Origin: Crenalkalicoccus roseus
GTDB lineage: Bacteria; Pseudomonadota; Alphaproteobacteria; Acetobacterales; Acetobacteraceae
NCBI RefSeq assembly: GCF_004761865.1
Contig: NZ_SJDM01000032.1
Span: forward strand, 1-34,528
Direction of reading: 5' to 3'
DNA: 34,528 nt
This document shows positions 8,154 to 15,777 of the stretch, piece after piece. The notes beneath the pieces are model-generated. The model was not told the origin of the DNA, ran no database searches, and was given only the letters and a program-made list of their open reading frames with translations. The stretch's first letter is position 1. Every line of letters begins with the position of its first letter. The translations under genes and the position numbers were made by a program.

Positions 8154-8436
8154 CCGCCCGCTCCTCCCGCGCCGTACGTTCGATGAAGGAGGCGACTCCG
8201 ACGGCGCCGACGAAGCCGACCAGGCCGAGGCCGAGCGCGATGTCGAGCAGCGCCACATGCCCGGTGCCGAGCGCCATCATCCCGGTGCCGGCGACGGCGA
8301 GCAGGCCGAGCAAATCCATCGCCACCGCGCGGTCGGCGATGCCCGGGCCGCGCAGCATGCGCGCGGCGGTGAGCGCCACCGCCGCGCCCAGCATGCAGGC
8401 GGAGAGCGCGACGGCGAGGGAGAGGAAGGCGGTCAT
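8146..8436 (-). CDS. mnhF: Mrp antiporter subunit F
   Basis: 96 residues with three hydrophobic helices and the MrpF core LRGPGIADRAVAMDLL, followed by LLDIALGLGLVGFVGAVGVASFIER. It is a small membrane subunit of the multi-subunit Na+(K+)/H+ antiporter in the inner membrane. Its ATG overlaps the mnhE stop as ATGA, and its end overlaps mnhG by 8 bases, so translation is coupled on both sides. The length is normal for the family. Confidence 0.93.
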   Translation of the reverse strand: MTAFLSLAVALSACMLGAAVALTAARMLRGPGIADRAVAMDLLGLLAVAGTGMMALGTGHVALLDIALGLGLVGFVGAVGVASFIERTAREERADG

Positions 8437-8771
8437 GGCAGGACCCTCCGGATGGCGGCCTCGAACCCCTCGCGGACCGAGGCGGCGACGCGCTCGGGCG
8501 TCTCGGCGTGCATGGCGTGGACGTAGAGCGTGCGGCGGTCATCCGAGACGTGCAGCGCCGTGGTGCCCGGCGTCAGGGTGATGAGGTGCGAGAGCAGCGT
8601 GATCCCCGCCTCCGAACGCAAGGTGAGCGGGATGGCGACGATCGCCGAGCGCACGCGGATCTCGCGCGAGAGTGTGGCGCGGATCACCATGGCCGCGGAG
8701 AGCGAGAGCTCCCACAGGAACAGCAAGGCAAGGCGCAGCCAGGCGAAGATGTTCCAGGGATTCGGCCTCAT
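8433..8771 (-). CDS. mnhE: Mrp antiporter subunit E
   Basis: 112 residues; shorter than the roughly 160 of Bacillus MrpE. It has a hydrophobic segment near residues 10-32 (WLRLALLFLWELSLSAAMVI) followed by the conserved soluble part: REIRVRSAIVAIPLTLRSEAGITLL and the signature SHLITLTPGTTALHVSDD. The family's first membrane segment(s) seem to be missing, so this is a short-form MrpE. The ATG at 8769-8771 overlaps the mnhD stop (ATGA), and its stop overlaps the mnhF start. It is needed for complex assembly in characterised Mrp systems. Confidence 0.9.
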   Translation of the reverse strand: MRPNPWNIFAWLRLALLFLWELSLSAAMVIRATLSREIRVRSAIVAIPLTLRSEAGITLLSHLITLTPGTTALHVSDDRRTLYVHAMHAETPERVAASVREGFEAAIRRVLP

Positions 8772-10273
8772 GGCGCGCCTCCTCCGAGCACGGCGGCGAT
8801 GTAGGCCTCGCGCCCGGCGAGCTGCTCGCCGGCGGCGAGCGCGAGGGCGGCGAAGGGCTCGGTCCAGAGGCCGATGGTCAGCGTCACCAGCGCCAGCGCG
8901 ACCACGGGGCCGAGCATCAGGAGGCGCGTCGTGCCGCCGAGGTCGGGCGGCGCCTCGCCCGCCGGCGGCTCCTTCCAGAACGCCTCCATCCAGATCTTCA
9001 GCATCGAGTAGAGGGTGAGCAGGCTGACGGCGAGCGCGACGGCGGCGAGCCAGGCGGCGCCGCCCTCGAGCCCCGACTGGATGACGACGAGCTTGCCCCA
9101 GAAGCCCGAGAGCGGCGGCAGCCCGGCGAGGGAGAGCGCGGGCACGGCGAAGAGGATGCCGAGCCAGGGATCGCGCCGCCACAGCCCGCCGAGATGCGCC
9201 AGCGCGAAGGAGCCGCCCGTGCGCCGCATCGCGCCCGCGACCAGGAACAGGTTCGCCTTCACCACGATGTGGTGGACGATGTAGAGCACCGCCCCGGCGA
9301 GGGCGAGCGGCGTGGCGATGGCGATGCCGACCAGCATGTAGCCGATCTGGCTGATGATGTGGAAGGAGAGGATCCGCCGGATGTCCCAGTGCGCCGCGGC
9401 GCCGAGCACGCCCGTCACCATCGTCGCCGCGGCGACGCCGCCGAGCACCCAGGGGATCCACTCCGAGCTGCCGACGAAGACCAGGCTGAACACGCGGATG
9501 ATGGCGTAGACCCCGACCTTGGTCAGCATCGCGGCGAAGATCGCCGCGACCGGCGCGGCGGCGGTGTGGTAGGCGGCCGGCAGCCAGAAGAACAGCGGGA
9601 ACACCGCGGCCTTGGCGCCAAAGCCGGCGAGCAGCAGGAAGGCGACCGCGCCCACCGCGCCGTCGTTGCCCACCTCCGGCACCCGCCGCGCGAGATCGGC
9701 GAGGTTCAGCGTGCCGGTGAGCCCGTAGAGCATGCCGACGCCGATCAGGAACACCGTCGTCGCCAGCAGGTTGAGGACGGCGTACTTCACCCCGGCGTCG
9801 AGCTGCTCCCGCCCGCCGCCCAGCACCAGCATGCCGAAGGCGGCGATCAGCATCACCTCGAACCAGACGTAAAGGTTGAACAGGTCGCCGGTGAGGAAGG
9901 CGCCGCAGACGCCGAACACCAGCGCCGCGAGCAGCGGGTGCCAGCCCTCCGCCTCGCGCCGCTCAACGTCCTCGGCCTGGGCGTAGACGGCGGTCGCGGC
10001 GTACATCAGCGCGGTGATCGCCACCATGGCGGCGGCGAGCAGGTCGGAGACCAGGGTGATGCCGAAGGGCGCCGGCCAGTCGCCCATCTGCGAGGCGATC
10101 ACGCCGTGCTCCAGCGTGGCCGCGACCAGCGCGGCGGAGGCGAGCAGCAGCGCCGCGGCGGCGACGAAGGTCACGACGCGCTGCGCCCGCGCCCGGCCCC
10201 ACAGCGCGGCGGAGAGCGCGCAGGCAAGGAGCGGGATCAGGATCGGCAGCGCGATCAGCCAGTCGGTGCGCAT
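8768..10273 (-). CDS. mnhD: Mrp antiporter subunit D (NuoN/M-like proton channel)
   Basis: 501 residues with about 14 hydrophobic helices, the length expected for MrpD. Key family features are the acidic helix NLYVWFEVMLIAAFGML (Glu of helix 5) and the lysine-bearing helix GFGAKAAVFPLFFWLP, followed by AYHTAAAPVAAIFAAMLTKVGVYAIIR. These correspond to the proton-path Glu and Lys residues shared with complex I subunits NuoL/M/N. It starts with ATG (10271-10273), overlapping the mnhC stop (TGATG). With MnhA it should form the proton- and cation-translocating core. Confidence 0.95.
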   Translation of the reverse strand: MRTDWLIALPILIPLLACALSAALWGRARAQRVVTFVAAAALLLASAALVAATLEHGVIASQMGDWPAPFGITLVSDLLAAAMVAITALMYAATAVYAQAEDVERREAEGWHPLLAALVFGVCGAFLTGDLFNLYVWFEVMLIAAFGMLVLGGGREQLDAGVKYAVLNLLATTVFLIGVGMLYGLTGTLNLADLARRVPEVGNDGAVGAVAFLLLAGFGAKAAVFPLFFWLPAAYHTAAAPVAAIFAAMLTKVGVYAIIRVFSLVFVGSSEWIPWVLGGVAAATMVTGVLGAAAHWDIRRILSFHIISQIGYMLVGIAIATPLALAGAVLYIVHHIVVKANLFLVAGAMRRTGGSFALAHLGGLWRRDPWLGILFAVPALSLAGLPPLSGFWGKLVVIQSGLEGGAAWLAAVALAVSLLTLYSMLKIWMEAFWKEPPAGEAPPDLGGTTRLLMLGPVVALALVTLTIGLWTEPFAALALAAGEQLAGREAYIAAVLGGGAP

Positions 10274-10713
10274 CAGGCTGCTCTCCTCAGGTCGTCGCGC
10301 GCCTCGGCTCCCTCGGGCGCGGGCTCGGCCGCCGCCGCCGCCTCCGGGCTCGGCGCCGGCAGGCCGGGCGGCTCGGCCTCGCGCAGCGCCTCGGCGTCGG
10401 TGGTGCCATAGGCGCTGTAGGCGGCCCAGGTGAGCACCAGGATGTAGGCCATCAGTCCGAAGGCGATGACGATCGCGGTCAGCACCAGCGCCTGCGGCAG
10501 CGGGTTGGCGGCGCCGGGCGCGACCGCGCTCGCGCCGCGCTCGATCAGCGGCGGCACGGTGCCGAGCACGCGGCCGGAGGCGAGGATGGCGAGGTTCGCG
10601 GCGTTGCCGAGCATCAGGAGGCCGAGCACCACGCGCGGCAGGGAGCGGGCCAGCATCAGCCACACGGCGACGCCGAGCAGCACCCCGAACAGCAGGGCGA
10701 GGAGGGCTTCCAA
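10273..10713 (-). CDS. mnhC: Mrp antiporter subunit C (NuoK-like) with extended C-terminus
   Basis: 146 residues. The first ~105 match MrpC, with three helices and the family core LPRVVLGLLMLGNAANLAIL and PLPQALVLTAIVIAFGLMAYILVL, homologous to NuoK of complex I. The remaining ~40 residues (TTDAEALREAEPPGLPAP...) form an Ala/Pro/Glu-rich soluble tail absent from typical ~113-residue MrpC. The start is TTG at 10711-10713: it gives the standard MEALLALL opening and lies 4 bases after the mnhB stop, while the first internal ATG would delete the first helix. Its stop overlaps the mnhD start. Confidence 0.92.
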   Translation of the reverse strand: MEALLALLFGVLLGVAVWLMLARSLPRVVLGLLMLGNAANLAILASGRVLGTVPPLIERGASAVAPGAANPLPQALVLTAIVIAFGLMAYILVLTWAAYSAYGTTDAEALREAEPPGLPAPSPEAAAAAEPAPEGAEARDDLRRAA

Positions 10714-10717
10714 GGTC

Positions 10718-11116
10718 TCAGTCCTCCAGGAAGGGCAGCAGGAAGGCGAGGGCGAAGCCCACCACCACCAGGAACACGCCGAGGTCGAAGGCCACCGTGG
10801 TGCCGATCGGCGTCGCCCCCAGCCATTGCTGCGTCAGGAAGGGCTCGCCATGCACCAGCAGCGCCGGCAGGCCGGCGCCGGTGGCGAGCAGCAGGCCGAT
10901 GCCGGCCCAGGCGATGGGATCGAGGCGCAGGATCCGCCGCGTCTCCCGCCCGCCATGCGCCAGCGCATGGAAGCCGAAGCCGAGCGCGCCGATCAGCCCG
11001 CCGATAAAGCCGCCGCCCGGCTCGTTGTGCCCGCGCAGCAGCACGAAGACGGCGAGGGCGAGCGCCGCCCAGAGCAGGTAGCGCGCCGAGACGCGCAGGA
11101 TCAGGCTGCCGATCAT
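10718..11116 (-). CDS. mnhB: Mrp antiporter subunit B
   Basis: 132 residues with four hydrophobic helices. It shows the MrpB signature [20 protein letters not shown] near residues 29-48 and [23 protein letters not shown] near the end. MnhB is separate from MnhA, as in seven-gene (group 1) Mrp operons; in group 2 operons the two are fused. The ATG at 11114-11116 overlaps the mnhA stop (ATGA). It is an inner-membrane subunit of the antiporter. Confidence 0.94.
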   Translation of the reverse strand: MIGSLILRVSARYLLWAALALAVFVLLRGHNEPGGGFIGGLIGALGFGFHALAHGGRETRRILRLDPIAWAGIGLLLATGAGLPALLVHGEPFLTQQWLGATPIGTTVAFDLGVFLVVVGFALAFLLPFLED

Positions 11117-13392
11117 GCCCGGCCTCCCTTCACCCGACGGAACAACACCGCGGCGGCCATGGCGGCGATGGCGATGACCGCGATCTCGCCCAGCGTGTCG
11201 AGGGCGCGGAAATCCACCAGGATGACGTTGACGATGTTGCGCCCCTTCGCCTCCGGCACCGCGGCGGCGCCCATCCATTCGGGGATGCGCGCGTCGAACG
11301 GCTCGGCGAGCACGGCGAGCATCACCGCCGCGCCGATCACGCCCACCCCCACGGCGAGCGCCGCGTCCCAGCGCCGCGCGCGCGGCGTGCGGGCATCCGG
11401 TGCGCGGAAGGGCAGCCGCGCCAGCACCGCGACCAGCAGCACGATCGCGATCACCTCCACCGTGAACTGGGTGAAGGCGAGATCGGCGGCACCGAGGGAG
11501 AGGAACAGGATGCCGATGCCGAAGCCGACGATGCCGACCGCCATCACTTGCGCCACCAGCGCGCGGGCCACGCAGGCGGCGACGGCGCCGATGGCGACGA
11601 GCGCGACCAGCGCCGCTTGGTGCGCGCCGGGCGCCGGGGCGAGGCCGGGCCAGGCGAGTCCGCCCCCGGCAAGCAGCGCCGCCGCCGCGCCGCCGAAGAT
11701 GATGGCGAAGCTGATCGCGACGTAGCGGCGCATGCTGCCTGACTGGATCAGCGCCGTCTGCCAGGCGGAGACCGCCTGCACCGCACCGAGCCAGCGCGTG
11801 TAGAGCGCGTTCGGCCCCACCTCGTCGAGCACACGGATGCTGGCAAGCGCCGGCTGCACCCGCGACCAGGCGAGGTAGAGCGCGAGGCCAAGGCCGAGGG
11901 TCGCCACCGAGAGGAACAGCACGATGGTGAAGCCGTGCCACAGCACGAGCTTGGCCTCGGTCGGGCGGCCGAGGATCGCCGCCGCGGCGGGCTCCACCAG
12001 CCCCTCGGCGATCAGCCAGGGCGCGATGCCGAACAGGATGCCGAGGCCGGCGAGCGCGAGCGGCGCGGCCAGCATGCTGAGGGGCGGGTCGTGCGGCTTG
12101 CGCGGGGTCGGCGCCAGCGGGCCGAGGAAGGGCCGCGCCGCCACGACGCCCGCCACCACCACCATCGCCGCGTTCACCAGCATCGCCACCAGGGGCAGCA
12201 GGCCGGGGACGTCGAGCTTCACCTCGTAGAGCATCTCCTTGGCGACGAAGCCGACGAAGGGCGGCAGCCCAGCCATGGAGAGGGCGCCGAGCGCGGCGGC
12301 GATGCCGGTCATCGGCATCAGCCGCTGCAGCCCGCGCAGCCGCGTCGCGTCGCGCGTGCCGGTCTCGTGGTCGAGGATGCCGGCGACCATGAACAGGCAG
12401 GCCTTGTAGAGGGCGTGCACCAGCAGCACGACGATCACCGCGGTGGCGGCGCGCGGGTCCTCGACGCCGATCAGCGCCACCAGCGTGCCGAGCGCGACGA
12501 CGGTGGACCAGGCGAGCACCAGCTTGAGGTCGGTCTCGCGCAGCGCCAGCACCGCGCCGGTGACCATGGTCATGGCGCCGATGCCGATCAGCATGGCCTG
12601 CCACAGCGGCTCGAGCTGGAAGGCGGGGTTGAGCCGCGCCAGCAGGTAGACGCCGAGCTTCACCATGGTGGCGGAATGCAGGTAGGCCGAGACCGGGGTC
12701 GGCGCCGCCATGGCGTTCGGCAGCCACATGTGCTGCGGCCACTGCGCGCTCTTGGCGAAGGCACCGATCGCCACCAGCACCATGATCCAGGGGCCGAGCG
12801 CGTGCTGCGCCACCGCCTCGCCCTGCGCGAGGATGGCCGAGATGCGGAAGGTGCCGGCGGCGGAGCCGAGCAGCAGGATGCCGGCGAGCAGCGCCAGCCC
12901 GCCCCCCACCGTCACCAGAAGCCCCTGCTGCGCCGACTTGCGCGCGCTCGCCCGCTCCGCCTCGAAGCCGATCAGCATGAAGGAGGCGAGGCTGGTCATC
13001 TCCCAGAAGATGAACAGCAGCAGCAGGTCGTCGGCGAGGACGGCGCCGAGCATGGAGGCCATGAACAGGCACAGCACCGCCATGAAGCGGTGGAGCTGCG
13101 GGTGCCCGTGCAGATAGGCCGAGGCGTAGAGGAAGATGCCGGCGCCGATGCCCGTGATCAGCAGCACGAACAGCCGCGCCAGCCCATCGGCGTGCCAGGC
13201 GAAGGCGACGTTGAGCGAGGGGATCCAGGGCGCCGTGGCCGGCCCCTCCGGCGGGGTCAGCAGCGCCAGGACGAACAGCGCCGCCGGCAGCAGGGCGGAG
13301 GCCGGCGCGAGGGCGGGCCAGCGCCGCACCGCCAGCGCGATCACCGGCACCGCCAGGAGGGCGGCGAAGACGAGCAGGGTCGGGAACAGCAT
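11113..13392 (-). CDS. mnhA: Mrp antiporter subunit A (NuoL-like)
   Basis: 759 residues, close to typical MrpA (about 770-800). The N-terminal NuoL-like part has about 14 helices with the conserved Glu helix [20 protein letters not shown] (about 129-148) and the Lys-bearing [24 protein letters not shown] region. The C-terminal part has NuoJ-like helices and the family ending [19 protein letters not shown]. It is the first gene of mnhABCDEFG. A sigma54-type promoter sits so close that its predicted start is one base before the ATG. No Shine-Dalgarno sequence precedes the ATG, so the message may be leaderless. No better downstream start is evident without losing the first helix. Confidence 0.95.
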   Translation of the reverse strand: MLFPTLLVFAALLAVPVIALAVRRWPALAPASALLPAALFVLALLTPPEGPATAPWIPSLNVAFAWHADGLARLFVLLITGIGAGIFLYASAYLHGHPQLHRFMAVLCLFMASMLGAVLADDLLLLFIFWEMTSLASFMLIGFEAERASARKSAQQGLLVTVGGGLALLAGILLLGSAAGTFRISAILAQGEAVAQHALGPWIMVLVAIGAFAKSAQWPQHMWLPNAMAAPTPVSAYLHSATMVKLGVYLLARLNPAFQLEPLWQAMLIGIGAMTMVTGAVLALRETDLKLVLAWSTVVALGTLVALIGVEDPRAATAVIVVLLVHALYKACLFMVAGILDHETGTRDATRLRGLQRLMPMTGIAAALGALSMAGLPPFVGFVAKEMLYEVKLDVPGLLPLVAMLVNAAMVVVAGVVAARPFLGPLAPTPRKPHDPPLSMLAAPLALAGLGILFGIAPWLIAEGLVEPAAAAILGRPTEAKLVLWHGFTIVLFLSVATLGLGLALYLAWSRVQPALASIRVLDEVGPNALYTRWLGAVQAVSAWQTALIQSGSMRRYVAISFAIIFGGAAAALLAGGGLAWPGLAPAPGAHQAALVALVAIGAVAACVARALVAQVMAVGIVGFGIGILFLSLGAADLAFTQFTVEVIAIVLLVAVLARLPFRAPDARTPRARRWDAALAVGVGVIGAAVMLAVLAEPFDARIPEWMGAAAVPEAKGRNIVNVILVDFRALDTLGEIAVIAIAAMAAAVLFRRVKGGRA

Positions 13393-13403
13393 GCGCCAGA
13401 TTG

Positions 13404-13420
13404 AGCAAGCGCCGTGCCAA
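13404..13420 (-). promoter_or_regulatory. sigma54 (RpoN) promoter ahead of mnhA
   Basis: The minus strand reads TTGGCACGGCGCTTGCT, an exact fit to the -24/-12 consensus TGGCAC-N5-TTGC with the invariant GG (13418-13417) and GC (13406-13405). The predicted transcription start is 13393, one base before the mnhA ATG. The NtrC-type activator needed for such a promoter is encoded at the 3' end of the same gene block. Confidence 0.7.
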
Positions 13421-13451
13421 GCCTCTCCGCCCCGCGTGCGTGCCCGGCGGA

Positions 13452-13523
13452 TCCGGAATTCCGGACCGCTGCCGAGGAGCAGGGTTCGAACCTCCGGACA
13501 CCGGGACGCTCACGGCTCCGTGA
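13452..13523. promoter_or_regulatory. three short palindromes in the mnhA upstream region
   Basis: TCCGGAATTCCGGA (13452-13465, perfect), GGTTCGAACC (13483-13492, perfect) and TCACGG-CT-CCGTGA (13510-13523) have centres at 13458.5, 13487.5 and 13516.5, exactly 29 bases apart. They lie about 65-125 bases upstream of the predicted mnhA start, where activator sites for a sigma54 promoter could sit. The three sequences differ, so a single protein binding all three is uncertain. Confidence 0.35.
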
Positions 13524-13642
13524 AGCCACAGGCGGGAGCGGCGGCGATTGACGCGGGCCGCGGAATCCGTCGCCATAGGCGAGACGCCGGACGCCCTGCC
13601 GAGGGCCGATCCTCGGCGCGCAACGACACAGGGGGCAGGCGG

Positions 13643-15703
13643 ATGGCGGGGGTTTCGAACTGGTCGCGGGCGGCGCTGCTGGCGGTGGGGCCGCTGGCGG
13701 CGGCGCCGCTCGCCGGCTGCGGGCTGACGGTGGAGCGGCAGGAGCGCATCGCCGCCATCGAACAGGCCCTGGCGCAGGAGCAGACGCGCGGCGGCATCCT
13801 GCAGCGCCGCGTGGCCGAGCTGGAGGCGGCGCTGGCGGCGGAGCGGCAGGCCGCCGGCGACCTCGCCGCCATCGAGCAGCGCCTCGCCCAGGCTCGCGGT
13901 GCCCTCGCCCGCGCCCAGCGCGCCCGCGCCGCGGCGGAGCAGGAGGCGCAGGGCCTGCGCGCGCGCATCGCCGAGGAGGAGCAGCGCCTCGCAGCGCTGC
14001 GGGGAGAGACCGGACGGCTCGAGGAGACCACCGCCGCGCGCGGTGCCAGCCTCGCCGAGACCGAGCGCCGCCTCGACGGCCTGCGGGGCGAGGTGCAGGC
14101 GGCGGAACGGCGCCTCACCTCTCTCGGCGAGCAGGCCCGGGCGCAGGAGGCGCGGCTTGCCGCCCTCGGCGAGCGGGCGGGAGCGGCGGAGCGGCGCCTC
14201 GCCGGCCTCACCGAGCAGGCCCAGGCGGCGGAGCGGCGCCTCGCCGGCCTGCGCGAGGAGATCGCCGCCGCCGAGCAGCGCCTCGCCCGCACCCGCGACG
14301 ATGCCGGCGCCGAGGACCGGCGCCTCGCCGGGCTGCGCCAGCAGGCGGCGGAGGAGGAGCGGCGCCTTTCCAGCCTGCGCGGCACAATCGGCGAGGCGCA
14401 GCGCGACCTCGGCGAACGGCGCCAAGCGATCGCCGAGGCGGAGCGCCGCCTCGCCGGGCTGCGCGAGGACACGCAGGGGGCGGAGCGCGGCCTCGCCGAG
14501 CGGCGCCAGGCGATCGCCGAGGCGGATCGGCGCCTCGCCGGGCTGCGCGAGGAGATCACCGCCGCCAACCGGCGCCTCGCCGGGCTGCGCGAGGAGACGC
14601 AGGGGGCGGAGCGCGGCCTCGCCGAGCGCCGCCAGGCCGCCGCCGAGACGGAGCGGCGCCTCGCCGGCCTCGCCGAGCGCACCCAGGCGGCAGAGCGCAG
14701 CCTCGCCGAGCGCGAGCAGGCGGCCGGAGAGGCCGAGCGGCGCCTCGCCGGGCTGCGCGAGCAGCTTCAGGCGGCGGAACGCGGCCTCGCGGAGCGGGCG
14801 CAGGCCACGGCCGGCGCCGATCAGCGGCTCGCCGCGCTGCGGGGCGAGGTGCAGGCGGCGGAGCGCGACCTCGCCGCACGCCGCGACGCCCTGGCCGAGG
14901 CGGAGCGGCGCCTCGCCGCCAGCACCCGGGCGGCGGAGGAGGGTGCCGAACGGGTCCGGGGCCTGGAGGCGCGCTCGGCCGAGCTTGCAGGCGGCGCGGC
15001 GGAGGCGGAGCGCCGGCTGGCGGCGCTGCGCAGCCAGCTCGGGGAGGCGGAAGCGGCGCTGTCCGACCGGCGCGCCGAAGCCGGGCAGGCGGAGCAGGAG
15101 GTGGCCCGCCTCGCCGCCGCCCGCGACCAGGCCGCCACCACCCTGCGGGAGCTCGAGGCGCGCAGCGTCGAGCTGCGCAGCGCCGTCGCCGAAGCCGAGC
15201 GCGCCCTCGCCGCGCTGCGCGAGCGCACCACGGCGGAGGAGCGGCGCCTCGCCACGCTGCGCGCCGAGGCGGAGACCGCCGGCAACGAGATCGTGGCCCG
15301 GCGCAATGCGCTCGCCGAGACCGAGCAGCGCCTTGCCGCCGCCTCCCAGGCGGCGCAGGCCGCGGCGGGCCAGGCGCGGGCGATGGAGGCGGAGGCGCAG
15401 CGCATGGCCGGCGGCATCGAGGCGGCACGCCAGGAGCAGGCGCGGCTGCGCGAGCAGGCCCGCGCGCTCCAGGGCGAGATCATGGCCATGGAGCGCCGCC
15501 GCCAGGAGCTGGAGGGCATGATCCTGGAGGTGCAGGGGCGGCTCGAACAGGGCAGGCGGGAACTGGCGGAGCTGCGCGGCGCGATCGCGCGCGAGCGCCA
15601 GGCGATCGGCGCCGGCCACGACGCGCCCGGCCCGGGCGGGCCGCCGCCCATGCCGCCGATGGGCGCGCCGGGTCCCTGGGCGCCGCCACAGGGCGGCCGC
15701 TAG
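13643..15703 (+). CDS. long coiled-coil lipoprotein with 14-residue repeats
   Basis: 686 residues. The N-terminus is a lipoprotein signal: hydrophobic [17 protein letters not shown] with lipobox LAGC and acceptor Cys26. Nearly all the rest (about 30-650) is Ala/Glu/Arg/Leu-rich coiled coil without prolines. Residues 140-433 consist of 21 consecutive 14-residue units of the type [14 protein letters not shown], two heptads each, in unbroken register. The tail (about 659-686) is Pro/Gly-rich. The ATG at 13643 follows a purine-rich stretch (GGGGGCAGGCGG) and gives a proper signal; upstream in-frame starts lack one. It is divergent from mnhA. It should be anchored in the envelope as a rod perhaps 90 nm long if fully helical (inference). 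No family with known function is recognised; similarity to SMC/TolA-like proteins would reflect coiled-coil composition. Confidence 0.85.
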   Translation: MAGVSNWSRAALLAVGPLAAAPLAGCGLTVERQERIAAIEQALAQEQTRGGILQRRVAELEAALAAERQAAGDLAAIEQRLAQARGALARAQRARAAAEQEAQGLRARIAEEEQRLAALRGETGRLEETTAARGASLAETERRLDGLRGEVQAAERRLTSLGEQARAQEARLAALGERAGAAERRLAGLTEQAQAAERRLAGLREEIAAAEQRLARTRDDAGAEDRRLAGLRQQAAEEERRLSSLRGTIGEAQRDLGERRQAIAEAERRLAGLREDTQGAERGLAERRQAIAEADRRLAGLREEITAANRRLAGLREETQGAERGLAERRQAAAETERRLAGLAERTQAAERSLAEREQAAGEAERRLAGLREQLQAAERGLAERAQATAGADQRLAALRGEVQAAERDLAARRDALAEAERRLAASTRAAEEGAERVRGLEARSAELAGGAAEAERRLAALRSQLGEAEAALSDRRAEAGQAEQEVARLAAARDQAATTLRELEARSVELRSAVAEAERALAALRERTTAEERRLATLRAEAETAGNEIVARRNALAETEQRLAAASQAAQAAAGQARAMEAEAQRMAGGIEAARQEQARLREQARALQGEIMAMERRRQELEGMILEVQGRLEQGRRELAELRGAIARERQAIGAGHDAPGPGGPPPMPPMGAPGPWAPPQGGR
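14060..14941 (+). repeat. 21 in-frame 42-bp units encoding a 14-residue coiled-coil repeat
   Basis: Starting with [14 protein letters not shown] and ending with [14 protein letters not shown], 21 units of exactly 42 bases follow one another without indels. Position 5 of each unit is almost always Leu and positions 2-4 are mostly ERR, EQR or ERG. Some units are near-identical in DNA: GAGCGCGGCCTCGCCGAGCG recurs at spacings that are multiples of 42. Two further units precede in the same register, and after 14941 the phase continues with heptad-size slips. Confidence 0.85.
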
Positions 15704-15777
15704 AGCCCGGCGCGCACGGGCGGAACGTCGTAGCGGCGCCTCAGCCGCCCAGGGACGGCGATGTCCGCCGCTCCGGC

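Noticed and set aside
13470-13525. tRNA-like piece with GGTTCGAACC on either strand upstream of mnhA
   Set aside because: The T-arm stem has mismatches, and no acceptor, D or anticodon arms of the right length can be folded; read here as a simple palindrome.
14060-14941. Direct repeats that could be mistaken for a CRISPR array
   Set aside because: Units are contiguous 42-bp codon-in-frame repeats of a coiled-coil gene, with no unique spacers and no cas genes.
15704-15777. Terminator between the coiled-coil gene and the symporter-kinase
   Set aside because: Only short imperfect GC pairings and no T-tract; not convincing.
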